From: a virus
Length of the DNA stretch: 32,304 nt
Virus record (IMG/VR): IMGVR_UViG_3300038701_000460
Coordinates: 1 to 32,304 of that record
Reading direction: 5' to 3' (one strand)
Below, in pieces: positions 1 to 7,799 of this stretch. The translations under genes and the position numbers were made by a program. Within the stretch, counting starts at the first letter, position 1. The number at the start of each line of letters is the position of its first letter. The notes beneath the pieces are model-generated. The model worked only from the letters and a program-made list of their open reading frames with translations. It ran no database searches and was not told the origin of the DNA.

Positions 1-1735
1 CAGAGAACGCGCCTTTCAGGAATTCAGTACTAAAACCAGTAACCGACTCCGTTACGCCCTGTAACGAACGCAACATTTCACTGTTGATATTCACGAGTTC
101 GCTAGTCGCACCCGCTACGATATCAAGTGACGTGACAAGTGAATTAGCCTTTTCGTCAATACTGCCAAGCACATCGCCCGTACCTTGCTGACCCTGCCTC
201 TCCTTGAATACATTCGGACCGATATCTTCTGTCCCTAACGCACCCAACGCACCACCAACTAGGCCACCAATAACACCGCCTATGGGGCCAGCGAATGAAC
301 CAAGACCGGACAGTAGAGACTCCATGCCAGTAGCCACGGTGTTACCGATAGCATCTGCCATCGTCCCACCGATCTCTCGACCAACACCATCCCAATCACC
401 GGATATGATAGCGTCCTGAAGGGAGTCGCCTATACCATCCACACCTTCCATGAAATGATCGAAGAATCCGTCGGTTTTCTTCTTACCCGTCTCATCAAGT
501 GTGTCGTTAAGTGCTTCCAATAATTCATCAAGTTTTTCAGTAGAGATGCCAAGTAACTGTTGATTATCGATGAGGAACTTTTGCTGTTGTGCAACAGCCC
601 TAAACTTAGCACCTAACGGATCAAGTTTATCAATGATTCCTTGATAGGTTTTCTTAGTCTTTTCATATTCAGCACGTAGACGCATGACTTCATTGATGAA
701 AGCTTTGTCGTCTTTAATCGCTTGCTTCTGTGCTGCTGCTGCGTCTTTATATGCTTGTATCTGGTCGAATAATATACCTATTCTAATCAGATCGATTTGA
801 TTGGCCCCCATCTTACGAGCCTTTTCAAGTTCTATCGCTTTCTCAGACTTACCAAGCGTATCAACTTGAAACTCTAAAGCTTCGACATAGGAATTGACTG
901 CTTCGATACTCTTATCAACGTCGTTTTGATCACCAAATAAACCTATAGGTTTCTCTAACTCAGCTTTTTGCTCTCTGAGAACGCGTAATACTTCATATAG
1001 TTTGTTTAATTCACTCTCTTTGACTAAGGCGATATTAGGAGTCTTCTCGATTTCATCTTCGATCTGTTTAATCACGAGAAGAGTTTCGTTGATCTGTGAT
1101 CTAAGTCCACTGATTTTAACGCTGTTCAAGTTATCAACAACTGGCTTTATTCGATCATCGAATGTTTCGACTTTCTTATTTAACTTCTCAGTTTCATCAG
1201 CAGCATCACCTAACGCATTAACAAGCGTACCACCAACCGCAGCGGCAACAGCAATCACAGCACCTACAACCGCGCCACCAGGCCCAAACGCAGCGGCAAT
1301 TTGTGAACCTTGTTGGCCGAAGATGATCATTGCGTCAGTGCCCATCTGCATCTGAACCGCAACGTCTTGAACCTGATGACCAAGATTACCCATTGCACCA
1401 CGGAGGCCACGGAATGATTTACCTGTCATTTTGACTTGTTGGGTGAGTAATTCGTGACGCTTGGTTAACTGAGCGGTTATCTCAGTTGCTTGCTTCATGG
1501 ATATGCGACCAGCGTCTTGCTCGGCTTTAATGACTTTCAAACCGTGTGCAAATCTTCGCTGGACAGCGAATAGGGGGTCAAGTGTACCCTTGAGGTCTTT
1601 GAATTCATCGGTTAGGGCATCTGTTGCCTTCTGAGCCTTATGTCCTTCAGACTGTAAGGCTTTCAGCTCAATGCCAGCACGTTTCAGGTCGGTACTATCG
1701 ACCTTTATACCTAATACAACGGTTTCATCTGCCAT
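1..1735 (-). CDS. Tail tape measure protein (partial, C-terminus beyond the window)
   Basis: Sets tail length and is expected to fill the tail tube before injection. The frame is open from an ATG at 1735 to base 1 (about 578 residues seen, 3' end missing). The start follows a good ribosome site (GAGG, 8-nt gap) and overlaps the end of the frameshifted chaperone ORF by 11 nt, as in lambda-type tail operons. The N-terminal third is Lys/Glu/Gln-rich helix, then a Gly/Ala-rich hydrophobic stretch around residues 145-175 (motif IAAAFGPGGAVVGAVIAV), then long coiled coil, then a second Gly-rich hydrophobic patch around residues 470-510. This alternation is typical of tape measures. The true length cannot be given. 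Family assignment is confident from composition plus position behind the G/GT pair. Confidence 0.9.
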   Translation of the reverse strand, partial: MADETVVLGIKVDSTDLKRAGIELKALQSEGHKAQKATDALTDEFKDLKGTLDPLFAVQRRFAHGLKVIKAEQDAGRISMKQATEITAQLTKRHELLTQQVKMTGKSFRGLRGAMGNLGHQVQDVAVQMQMGTDAMIIFGQQGSQIAAAFGPGGAVVGAVIAVAAAVGGTLVNALGDAADETEKLNKKVETFDDRIKPVVDNLNSVKISGLRSQINETLLVIKQIEDEIEKTPNIALVKESELNKLYEVLRVLREQKAELEKPIGLFGDQNDVDKSIEAVNSYVEALEFQVDTLGKSEKAIELEKARKMGANQIDLIRIGILFDQIQAYKDAAAAQKQAIKDDKAFINEVMRLRAEYEKTKKTYQGIIDKLDPLGAKFRAVAQQQKFLIDNQQLLGISTEKLDELLEALNDTLDETGKKKTDGFFDHFMEGVDGIGDSLQDAIISGDWDGVGREIGGTMADAIGNTVATGMESLLSGLGSFAGPIGGVIGGLVGGALGALGTEDIGPNVFKERQGQQGTGDVLGSIDEKANSLVTSLDIVAGATSELVNINSEMLRSLQGVTESVTGFSTEFLKGAFS

Positions 1736-2171
1736 TGAGCAAGCCTCTTATCTTACTATCTGCGACCTTTCTCACAGGGGTCAATTCGTCTTCATCGTCC
1801 GGTTTATAGGGTGCTGGTGTCATCGGGTCTTTGAATTCGTTAAGACAACTACAATACGTCTTAGATAACTCAATGATGAACCTTGCTTCCCACGTCTCCA
1901 AACAAGTATGAGTCATATTCACCCATGATTCAATGTCCCGCCACTCCAAAGCGGTGTGACCGTGAAAACCAGCCTTAGCAATTCCCAACTCATTCACATA
2001 AGTTATAATGTGCGTGAACTGGGCAACCTCTGGAAACTTAGGTTTATAACCAACATCTTTATAGATTTCCTGCCTGGTCTTACGGTCTTTATTCCCGTTC
2101 TTATCATCTGGCACAGCATGAAGCCATGCCAGTTGACGGAAATAAACTATCAGTGGTGCTTTGGAGTCTGT
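1725..2171 (-). CDS. Tail assembly chaperone, T-like extension reached by -1 frameshift
   Basis: This frame lies in the -1 register relative to the upstream chaperone (2150..2533) and has no stop between the slippery site at 2171-2177 and its own stop at 1725. A ribosome slipping back one base would read about 148 further residues, giving a G-T fusion of about 269 residues (join 2533..2171 and 2171..1725). The region could also start at a GTG at 2114, but no clear ribosome site precedes it. The product has Trp-rich segments (motif HTALEWRDIESWVNMT) and an acidic tail. Its place directly before the tape measure is where lambda gpT and its analogues sit; those recruit tail tube subunits to the tape measure. 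Function is inferred from position and the frameshift architecture, not from recognised sequence similarity. Confidence 0.75.
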   Translation of the reverse strand, partial: TDSKAPLIVYFRQLAWLHAVPDDKNGNKDRKTRQEIYKDVGYKPKFPEVAQFTHIITYVNELGIAKAGFHGHTALEWRDIESWVNMTHTCLETWEARFIIELSKTYCSCLNEFKDPMTPAPYKPDDEDELTPVRKVADSKIRGLLNGR

Positions 2172-2533
2172 AAAAAATTTTCCAGATTCGTGATCTCAGT
2201 GTCCACCTGTTCACGTATCCAAAACGCATTTTCCAAGCATCCGACGATGTCATTAGGATCAAGGAATTTACCTTCCGCGTATTCAATATCGAGGTTGTTG
2301 AACTGTTTAATACAACAAGCCAGCAACTCATTGCCTTGACGCTTTGTTTCTTCACTGGTCAACTCTTTACCTGTACGCTTCTTGAACATATCATTCACAG
2401 CATTCTTGTACGTACTAGTGTGTTTACCGTAAATTTCCACGGTCATCGGTTTACCCTTGGCATTCTCCAATGGTTCACCAGTGGTTGGATGCTTCAATTG
2501 AATAGCATTGGTTTCGTCAAATATAATCTTCAT
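2150..2533 (-). CDS. Tail assembly chaperone (gpG-like, zero-frame product)
   Basis: A 127-residue soluble protein beginning MKIIFDETNAIQLKHP. I chose the ATG at 2533 because it follows an AGAGG ribosome site with a normal gap; the longer frame to 2557 needs a TTG. Phages of this type make this short form most of the time and a longer form by -1 slippage near its 3' end; both bind the tape measure during tail assembly. The sequence is charged and helical, with no signal peptide or membrane segment. It sits between the tail tube gene and the tape measure, the invariant position for this pair. The last codons contain the run A AAT TTT TTA that forms the slippery site. Confidence 0.75.
   Translation of the reverse strand: MKIIFDETNAIQLKHPTTGEPLENAKGKPMTVEIYGKHTSTYKNAVNDMFKKRTGKELTSEETKRQGNELLACCIKQFNNLDIEYAEGKFLDPNDIVGCLENAFWIREQVDTEITNLENFLQTPKHH
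2171..2177 (-). promoter_or_regulatory. Programmed -1 ribosomal frameshift site (TTTTTTA)
   Basis: On the minus strand the heptamer T TTT TTA lies in the correct phase of the G-like gene (codons AAT TTT TTA), fitting X XXY YYZ, and is preceded by A AAT TTT, which also fits. Slipping by -1 gives ACA GAC TCC and an open frame to 1725. An inverted repeat (CTGGCA/TGCCAG, 2108-2113 with 2127-2132) lies about 38 nt downstream and might help, though that is farther than usual for a stimulator. Same heptamer as the HIV-1 gag-pol site (established knowledge). Confidence 0.8.
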
Positions 2534-2565
2534 GGTAATAGACCTCTCTATCAGCAAGGTTAAGA

Positions 2566-2619
2566 TGATCGGCAGGAGATGAAGAGTCTCTTTTCAGCCA
2601 GTACCAGCCTAGCCGATCA
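2566..2619 (-). other. Inverted repeat between tail tube and chaperone genes
   Basis: TGATCGGC at 2566-2573 and GCCGATCA at 2612-2619 can pair over 8 bp in the mRNA gap between the tail tube stop (2630) and the chaperone start (2533). There is no U-run, so a classic terminator is unlikely; an mRNA processing or attenuation structure is possible. Confidence 0.3.
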
Positions 2620-2629
2620 AACGGGGAAA

Positions 2630-3346
2630 TTAAGCCACGGAATCGATATCGATAATAGCAGCGGTTGTCTCAGTGTGACCAGTAGGTACACTGATGGTCA
2701 CGGTGTCGCCAGCAACATAACCAGAACCAGACTTACTAATGTAAACCGCTGTTACGGTTGTACCATCAGTGGTGACGACGAATTCAGCGCCTGTACCAGT
2801 ACCAGACGTAGACGCCTGAGTAACAGTGTAATCACCAGCAGTACCACCAGTATAAGCACCCGCAGTATTAATGCTTGAAGTCAACGCACCAGTGTCCAAC
2901 ACGTCAAGCGTATCAAGACTCAAGACTAGCGTGCCATTCGCGAAAATGATGCTGTCAATCGTACCAATGGCAGTTGAATAACCGTTGACCATCGCCTGGA
3001 AAAACAAGATATCACCATTTTGCAGCGTGATACGCATTGCGTAATAGTTGTCACTGTCATTCGCTTCCTGAAGTAACTGTTGACCAGCATCAGTAATATC
3101 ACGACCAACACTGAATGAACGCTCACCTTGAGTGTACGAACCTTTTCGACGCTGTACCTCTCGCTCACCTAACGGGGAGTAATCAACGATATTAAAGCTT
3201 TTACCAGCTTCACCAAGGTCAACCACTTCCGCAACATCGGTGTAACTCAATGCAGCGAACGCATCAATGGTATGGGCGGTAGGCAATGTCGCACTAATCG
3301 CAAGTTGCGCCCCTGCCGCTGTAATCACATTTGAATTTGCAGACAT
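2630..3346 (-). CDS. Major tail (tube) protein
   Basis: A 238-residue protein expected to form the tail tube. The start at 3346 follows a strong AGGAGG ribosome site. The first ~150 residues contain the pattern of siphovirus tube proteins (conserved-looking stretch VGRDITDAGQQLLQEANDSD, then a beta-rich FFQAMVNGYSTAIG). The last ~80 residues form a separate Thr/Gly-rich beta module (GTGTGAEFVVTTDGTTVTAV, GSGYVAGDTVTISV), like the optional surface domains appended to tube proteins, probably exposed on the outside of the tail. The gene lies between the tail terminator-like gene and the chaperones, the expected slot. Tail tube assignment is confident; that the C-terminal module is exposed is inference. 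Confidence 0.85.
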   Translation of the reverse strand: MSANSNVITAAGAQLAISATLPTAHTIDAFAALSYTDVAEVVDLGEAGKSFNIVDYSPLGEREVQRRKGSYTQGERSFSVGRDITDAGQQLLQEANDSDNYYAMRITLQNGDILFFQAMVNGYSTAIGTIDSIIFANGTLVLSLDTLDVLDTGALTSSINTAGAYTGGTAGDYTVTQASTSGTGTGAEFVVTTDGTTVTAVYISKSGSGYVAGDTVTISVPTGHTETTAAIIDIDSVA

Positions 3347-3358
3347 TAGACCTGCCTC

Positions 3359-3745
3359 CTATGTAAAGTTTCTATAACGAATCGTAACTGGCGTGATCTG
3401 CCAGTTGTCTTCATAAAATGATCGTCCGATACTTCCAGACCGATCAATACACACATTGTCAAGTTGTAGGTTGCGGGGGAACCCTTGAAGGATCGTCTCA
3501 GCAATATCCAATGCTAAAATTTCACCTGAACCCTTCTTAACAAATATCGAAATCTGGAATATTCCAGACTCCTTGTCCGTAGTCCGAAGACCAACGGGCA
3601 TTGTGTCACTTGGTATAACGTAAGGTACTATGTGATCAACCGTAGGAATGTCACCGCTACCAATGTTAGGGTAATGAATTACCGGAAGACCAGTGAGAGT
3701 CTTCAAATGATCCAGTAACGATATTTTTATGTCATTTAGACTCAT
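3359..3745 (-). CDS. Tail terminator-like (tail completion) protein
   Basis: A 128-residue protein starting MSLNDIKISLLDHLKTLTGL. The ATG at 3745 is preferred (AGGA ribosome site) over an in-frame TTG at 3754. It overlaps the upstream gene stop by 14 nt, suggesting translational coupling. Pattern and size (N-terminal helix, then beta strands ending in PVTIRYRNF) resemble the DUF4128/lambda gpU-type proteins that cap the tail and stop tube growth. Its position, just before the tail tube gene and after the HK97 gp10-like gene, is the usual one. No catalytic motif is expected. The assignment rests mainly on gene order and fold-like pattern. Confidence 0.6.
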   Translation of the reverse strand: MSLNDIKISLLDHLKTLTGLPVIHYPNIGSGDIPTVDHIVPYVIPSDTMPVGLRTTDKESGIFQISIFVKKGSGEILALDIAETILQGFPRNLQLDNVCIDRSGSIGRSFYEDNWQITPVTIRYRNFT

Positions 3746-4223
3746 TGAAAGCAATCCTAAAAATATCTTTGAAGATGTTCACATTGGTTCGCACCATCGC
3801 ATACGGGCCTGGGCCATTTATTGGCCAACCTAAATATTCTGCTCTCATCGCATGTGGTGCGGGATTAGCGAACCATGCGACTTGACCAGTCGCTTCGTCT
3901 GCCACCTTCTGAACACTACCGAGTGATGTACCACCACTGGTGTTAGGTTCTCTCGGCGTCAAACCCTGTGGGATCATGTTACCGATACCAGCGTACCAAC
4001 TGTTCACAAGGGTTCCAGGGACGTAATTAGGTTTATAGTCCTGAACGCTTTCAACTTTACCGTCTTCAACGGCTTTATTAGCACTGTACCACTCAGTTTT
4101 ATTACCAACTGGTGTATCGTCAATGATTCGAGTACACAAGTCCGTGAAACCTCTGCTCACAGTTTTACGCAACTTACTGTCAATGTTATTCGTTGCTCGT
4201 TGCATATCTTCGCTGAAACCCAT
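3732..4223 (-). CDS. Head-tail completion protein (HK97 gp10-like, neck)
   Basis: A 163-residue protein. The N-terminal ~45 residues form a charged helix (QRATNNIDSKLRKTVSRGFTD), followed by the motif DDTPVGNKTEWYS and, later, Gly/Pro/His-containing loops (NPAPHAMRAEYLGWPINGPG). The helix plus TPVDTG-like motif plus late N/H/Y motif is the signature of the HK97 gp10 family, which joins completed heads to tails. It starts at 4223, sharing a base with the stop of the next gene upstream, so the neck genes are tightly coupled. The role is inferred from family pattern and order. Confidence 0.65.
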   Translation of the reverse strand: MGFSEDMQRATNNIDSKLRKTVSRGFTDLCTRIIDDTPVGNKTEWYSANKAVEDGKVESVQDYKPNYVPGTLVNSWYAGIGNMIPQGLTPREPNTSGGTSLGSVQKVADEATGQVAWFANPAPHAMRAEYLGWPINGPGPYAMVRTNVNIFKDIFRIAFNESK

Positions 4224-4561
4224 TACGCCCTGCCCTGTGCGACATACATTAGCACCTCAGATTGTGGCCCAACTTCTTCCAGTGCAACTAAACGATACTC
4301 AACACCGTCATCGATAATTAACCCGTCCTTATCAATCGCGACATCACTTGCGATAGCAATTTTTCTGTCACCGGATTGAATAATGCTATCCCCTCGTTCC
4401 ACACGACTATAATTAAATATCGCAGCTTTCACGGTGATATCAACGGGTGTCCTGACAGGGTTATAATCGGTTCCAGTATTGACATACTCACGATAGGTCA
4501 CATCTCTACCAATGCGATTGATCAATGACTTAATATGAGTGCTGAAACCTTGTAACGCCAT
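4223..4561 (-). CDS. Head closure / stopper-like neck protein
   Basis: A 112-residue, beta-rich protein with the sequence run TVKAAIFNYSRVERGDSIIQ and a later segment DGVEYRLVALEEVGPQSEVL. The pattern (an Arg/Tyr-containing N-terminus, a middle strand with 'GD..I..GD', and a C-terminal strand giving position-dependent variables) resembles the head-closure (SPP1 gp16 / Hc1-like) family that plugs the portal after packaging. It overlaps its neighbours by one base at each end. I recognise the family only loosely; its place between the connector and the gp10-like gene supports the call. Confidence 0.55.
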   Translation of the reverse strand: MALQGFSTHIKSLINRIGRDVTYREYVNTGTDYNPVRTPVDITVKAAIFNYSRVERGDSIIQSGDRKIAIASDVAIDKDGLIIDDGVEYRLVALEEVGPQSEVLMYVAQGRA

Positions 4562-4941
4562 TATATCGATCCCAAACCGTGGAACGAGGGAGGCTGCTTG
4601 TCCAGGTTAGCGAGGCATCCACCAGACAACATATTAGCAGTCTCCCCAAACGGGGTCGAGAGTAAACCAGTACCACCTTTGGACACAATATACTCAACTT
4701 CATACTCATTGAGAAGCATCTCGCGTTTCAGTGGTGCACTATCTTTCCCGACATTGGACGACACGAGTAAATGTGCAGCAAGATATGTCTGAATCTGATC
4801 TTTACAGTCGTCACTGAATTCAACAATGCACGTCGCGATCTGTTCCATCATGCAACCCGCCGCTTTAATGAACGGTGTTATACTGGAATCTTCAACCGCG
4901 CTACCTGTGATCCCTCGAATGTCGCCTGGGGTAACTGTCAT
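4561..4941 (-). CDS. Head-tail adaptor/connector-like protein
   Basis: A 126-residue mostly helical protein (TPGDIRGITGSAVEDSSITP near the start; helices around QIATCIVEFSDDCKDQIQTY and LAAHLLVSS). The size, an N-terminal segment on residue-pair 'ITG..VEDS.I.PFI..A', and a downstream helix pair resemble the first neck protein (gp6/gp15-like adaptor) that docks under the portal. Five cysteines are present, unusual for a cytoplasmic virion protein. It opens the four-gene neck block. The role is inferred from order and helical content. Confidence 0.5.
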   Translation of the reverse strand: MTVTPGDIRGITGSAVEDSSITPFIKAAGCMMEQIATCIVEFSDDCKDQIQTYLAAHLLVSSNVGKDSAPLKREMLLNEYEVEYIVSKGGTGLLSTPFGETANMLSGGCLANLDKQPPSFHGLGSI

Positions 4942-4948
4942 AAATCAC

Positions 4949-5209
4949 CTATGCCGCTATGAATTCCGCTGTCCTGCACTCTATCCTGCCTTCAGCGGAA
5001 GTTATTTCACATTCTATCTCGCCGTATGTGCCAGTAATCCAATATGTGATGATCTTATCGGCTTCCGAATCAGCTTCAATCACTAAATCACCTGACAAAA
5101 CGGTCAATGTGTAACTGGATATACTATCGCTCGCTGGCAACCACACATTCCACTTGAAAGTATAGTCCAAACGAGAACAATCACTTTTGTAGTACGTGCG
5201 GTCAGCCAT
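4949..5209 (-). CDS. Fibre-tail adaptor-like protein
   Basis: An 86-residue beta-sandwich-like protein. The opening DRTYYKSDCSRLDYTFKWNV, the central SGDLVIEADSEADKIITYWI and the closing CEITSAEGRIECRTAEFI match the shape of a widespread small phage protein described as a fibre-tail adaptor (Gp77-like): one Ig-like domain with the 'D...LDY.F.W..WL' opening and '.VT...GR...R...' closing. It lies 1 nt after the 188-aa structural gene and 7 nt before the connector, inside the accessory cassette. The function in this virus (joining a fibre to the particle) is inference. Confidence 0.5.
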   Translation of the reverse strand: MADRTYYKSDCSRLDYTFKWNVWLPASDSISSYTLTVLSGDLVIEADSEADKIITYWITGTYGEIECEITSAEGRIECRTAEFIAA

Positions 5210-5210
5210 G

Positions 5211-5777
5211 TTACACGCTCGCAGCCGTTAAATTAACGGTAACTTGTAGAACGTCGGTGTTATCCAACCCTTTATTTCCCGCACTGAATGCGGCTGCACC
5301 ATAAAGTGTTCCGGTTGTACCACCTTTAGTGTTGTCAGTCACAGTGAATGCGCCGCCAAGGGTTGTACTGTCAGCATTAATGGTGAACACTGCTTTAGAC
5401 GCTGAATTACTCACTGCCTGACCCGATACGGAACCAAGCGTCAACGTCTGTCTGTTCGCTTCGGAGTAAGCTGTCACCTCAGTCCAACCAGCGTGTGACG
5501 CCATCGTGTCACCAGCAGCAACAGTAGGTGTGCCGCTCATGAGACCCACGTAATGCGCGGCGGTATAAGCCGAACCTTTGAAATATTTATCCAACACATC
5601 GTCAAGACCAACATTGACCACAGTGTTGTTAATCTCTTCTTCCCACTTCAACACGCCTTGCTCGACACGTTCTTCTGGTGTCAAAGACATCCAATCATCC
5701 ACACTCATATCGTCCGGTCTACGGAAACACTGGAAACTATATTTAGAAGTCAATCCAATATTTTCAGCGATATTCAT
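5211..5777 (-). CDS. Phage structural protein, fibre-associated (unknown role)
   Basis: 188 residues from the ATG at 5777, which has the better spaced GAGG site; an ATG at 5780 is also possible. The first ~75 residues are polar and contain the run DDWMSLTPEERVEQGVLKWE; the rest is a Gly/Thr/Ala-rich beta domain (SHAGWTEVTAYSEANRQTLT, then TVTDNTKGGTTGTLYGAAAF). This C-terminal domain is common in tailed phages next to fibre and fibre-adaptor genes, and usually has no assigned activity. It overlaps the stop of the large upstream fibre-like gene. I infer a virion surface or fibre-base part; no enzymatic motif is seen. Confidence 0.5.
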   Translation of the reverse strand: MNIAENIGLTSKYSFQCFRRPDDMSVDDWMSLTPEERVEQGVLKWEEEINNTVVNVGLDDVLDKYFKGSAYTAAHYVGLMSGTPTVAAGDTMASHAGWTEVTAYSEANRQTLTLGSVSGQAVSNSASKAVFTINADSTTLGGAFTVTDNTKGGTTGTLYGAAAFSAGNKGLDNTDVLQVTVNLTAASV

Positions 5778-7342
5778 CATTTTACCTCGTAATCTCTGTT
5801 CTCAGCTAAAATCAAAAAGTCGCGGTTATCGACTTCTATTGCATACGATCTTTCATCAGGTGTAACAATTCCAATTATAATAGAACTTGCTGTGGTAGTC
5901 ACTGAAGTAACAGCGGATATAGTAATCGATGCTTCAGCGAGTGCTTTTGCTGCGACTTGTAACGCAACTTGGAAACCTAAATCACAGGTTCCATAAGTGT
6001 TCGCGTTAGCCGAGACTTCCTGCGCCAACTCACTCGATAAAGTGATTGAACCATTCATTGTGACTTTAATCACAGGGGTCATCGACAACCCAATACCCAT
6101 CGACGTTGACACATCGACAGTCAAACCAGCAGTCGATACAGTATAACCATTATTCTGCGAGAACGTCACCTGTGCTACGGCCTGTGCTATTGCCGACACA
6201 CTTTGTTCGAGAGATAAATCTAATGGTAACGACACTTGCGCATTCGCTTGACCACTGGAACTATAACCCATCTGATTAGAAAGCGTTACATCAGTATCCA
6301 CAGTTGCTATGGCATTATTACTCAGCGCTAATTGCATTGCTAAATTGGATATACCATTTGCGGTTCCCTGACCACTATCAGAGACACCCACTTCCTGTGC
6401 AAGCGTTATTGAACCGTTTGCGGTGGCTTGACCACTATCAGAAACACCCACTTCCTGCGCAAGCGTTATTGAACCGTTCGCCGTTGCTTGACCTGAACTA
6501 GTTTGACCGACTGATAAACCCATACCCACAGTAACATCTACAACGGTGCCACCCGCCGCAGTGAAATAAAACATCGGTTCCACTGGCTTTAGGATTTGGT
6601 AGGGGTCACGGTATAAATCTCTTAACTCTCCCTCGCTCTTGCCGTCTGCAAAAACATAAGCGTAGTAAATATTGCCGCCAAACTGATTAGAGATCGTACC
6701 GCCTGAGTTGTGAGCTGCCGCTATTGTTAACGACTCACCATTAAAATCTCCAATATTTCCAGTAGTGTCTGCTACGCTACCAGAGACATAGTTAACGTCA
6801 CTCTCCATGTAAACGCTGAGATCACCGCCGCCACGGACTAACGAATACTGATAAAATCTTCCGAGCTGAATCGCATAAGCAAGATTTATTTGCGATTTTG
6901 ACGTGTCGTCATCTATTTGCGCTATAACTAGCGTGTTGGTCACAGCGAGGTCGTATCGCTTACCGCCGCTGCCATGCCGCCCCCTCGAAATTAACGACTC
7001 ACCCAATGTACTAGGACTACTAGTTGCCACGGCGCCGACTACCAATGTCAGCGGAGCATTACCTATTTTAGTATGCTCTTCGCTATCGCCTATAAGATAT
7101 TCATCTACACCGTTGAATCCGAGGTGTTGCCCTTTTTCATCAGCTAATACGTCAGGCGTACCATTTGTTGATAGAACGGTATTTCTTGTAACGTCAACGA
7201 CACGACCGCTGCTATAGATATACGCTGCCCTAAGCCCCCTCGTCAAAGGATTAGACCAATCAATCTCAACCGGCCCTGATGGTTTAACGCCTGGCCTTGC
7301 GAAGTCTGGGTGGTAGTTTTTTGGTAGTGGCAAAAACGCCAT
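5777..7342 (-). CDS. LamG/concanavalin-like phage fibre or decoration protein with repeats
   Basis: 521 residues. Residues ~25-265 look like a LamG/concanavalin-type beta-sandwich domain (WSNPLTRGLRAAYI near the start, KRYDLAVTN in the middle, and the tell-tale ending LRDLYRDPYQILKPVEPMFY), a fold often used for carbohydrate binding. The second half is made of degenerate ~20-residue repeats (for example SGQATANGSITLAQEVGVSD) of Ser/Ala/Thr/Gln composition, probably a beta-strand stalk. No signal peptide. It sits with the small structural genes between capsid and neck, so it could be a head fibre/decoration as easily as a tail fibre. The DNA of the repeat zone is itself tandemly repeated (see separate entry). 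Carbohydrate binding and particle location are inference. Confidence 0.6.
   Translation of the reverse strand: MAFLPLPKNYHPDFARPGVKPSGPVEIDWSNPLTRGLRAAYIYSSGRVVDVTRNTVLSTNGTPDVLADEKGQHLGFNGVDEYLIGDSEEHTKIGNAPLTLVVGAVATSSPSTLGESLISRGRHGSGGKRYDLAVTNTLVIAQIDDDTSKSQINLAYAIQLGRFYQYSLVRGGGDLSVYMESDVNYVSGSVADTTGNIGDFNGESLTIAAAHNSGGTISNQFGGNIYYAYVFADGKSEGELRDLYRDPYQILKPVEPMFYFTAAGGTVVDVTVGMGLSVGQTSSGQATANGSITLAQEVGVSDSGQATANGSITLAQEVGVSDSGQGTANGISNLAMQLALSNNAIATVDTDVTLSNQMGYSSSGQANAQVSLPLDLSLEQSVSAIAQAVAQVTFSQNNGYTVSTAGLTVDVSTSMGIGLSMTPVIKVTMNGSITLSSELAQEVSANANTYGTCDLGFQVALQVAAKALAEASITISAVTSVTTTASSIIIGIVTPDERSYAIEVDNRDFLILAENRDYEVK
6361..6495. repeat. 60-bp tandem repeat inside the fibre-like gene
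   Basis: Bases 6361-6420 and 6421-6480 are almost identical 60-mers (few substitutions), with a partial third copy starting at 6481. They encode two near-perfect copies of a 20-residue unit. Flanking coding sequence on both sides is a diverged form of the same unit, so the array looks like a recent expansion inside an older repeat domain. Confidence 0.8.
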
Positions 7343-7343
7343 A

Positions 7344-7799
7344 TTAGCTCACCGTATACGCTACTGAGTCACCGTCCGCGCCAGAGGCAGGGATTGTTTG
7401 TCCTGAGTTGTTTACTACTACAAAGCCTAAATATGCCGCCTTAGAAATTGATGGGATATGAATATGAAATTCAGCCTGCGTTCTGTTCGATGCGTTATAC
7501 GTCGCATCAGCACTGTATAACCACGTAGCATCTTTAATCTTACCAGCAACATCCCCAGTCTCAGTCGTTGGGTCAATACCGTCTGTCCACTCAGTGCCAT
7601 CTTGTGATTCGACAAGGTATAAGTCATATGTACCACCAGTAGCGGAACTATTGATCGGTATTATCAGGTGAATATTATGACCGTGTGCGCCAGCAGACGA
7701 GTTGTCGATCTCACCAAACGTCTTAGCCTGAGTGTTCGTTGACGAATGTAACCGAGATATATTAGCTAGAGCGGTTCTAGTACCATAAGAAATAGCCAT
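7344..7799 (-). CDS. Probable virion structural protein (unknown family)
   Basis: 151 residues, Ser/Thr/Ala/Gly-rich with alternating hydrophobics, which suggests an all-beta fold. Visible segments include GHNIHLIIPINSSATGGTYD and LYLVESQDGTEWTDG, the latter resembling the central strands of phage head or tail surface proteins. No signal peptide, membrane segment or enzymatic motif. It starts at 7799 and shares a base with the stop of the upstream gene; the next gene starts 2 nt downstream, so all three are co-translated. Context (between capsid and fibre-like genes) makes a particle component likely; nothing more specific can be said. Confidence 0.6.
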   Translation of the reverse strand: MAISYGTRTALANISRLHSSTNTQAKTFGEIDNSSAGAHGHNIHLIIPINSSATGGTYDLYLVESQDGTEWTDGIDPTTETGDVAGKIKDATWLYSADATYNASNRTQAEFHIHIPSISKAAYLGFVVVNNSGQTIPASGADGDSVAYTVS

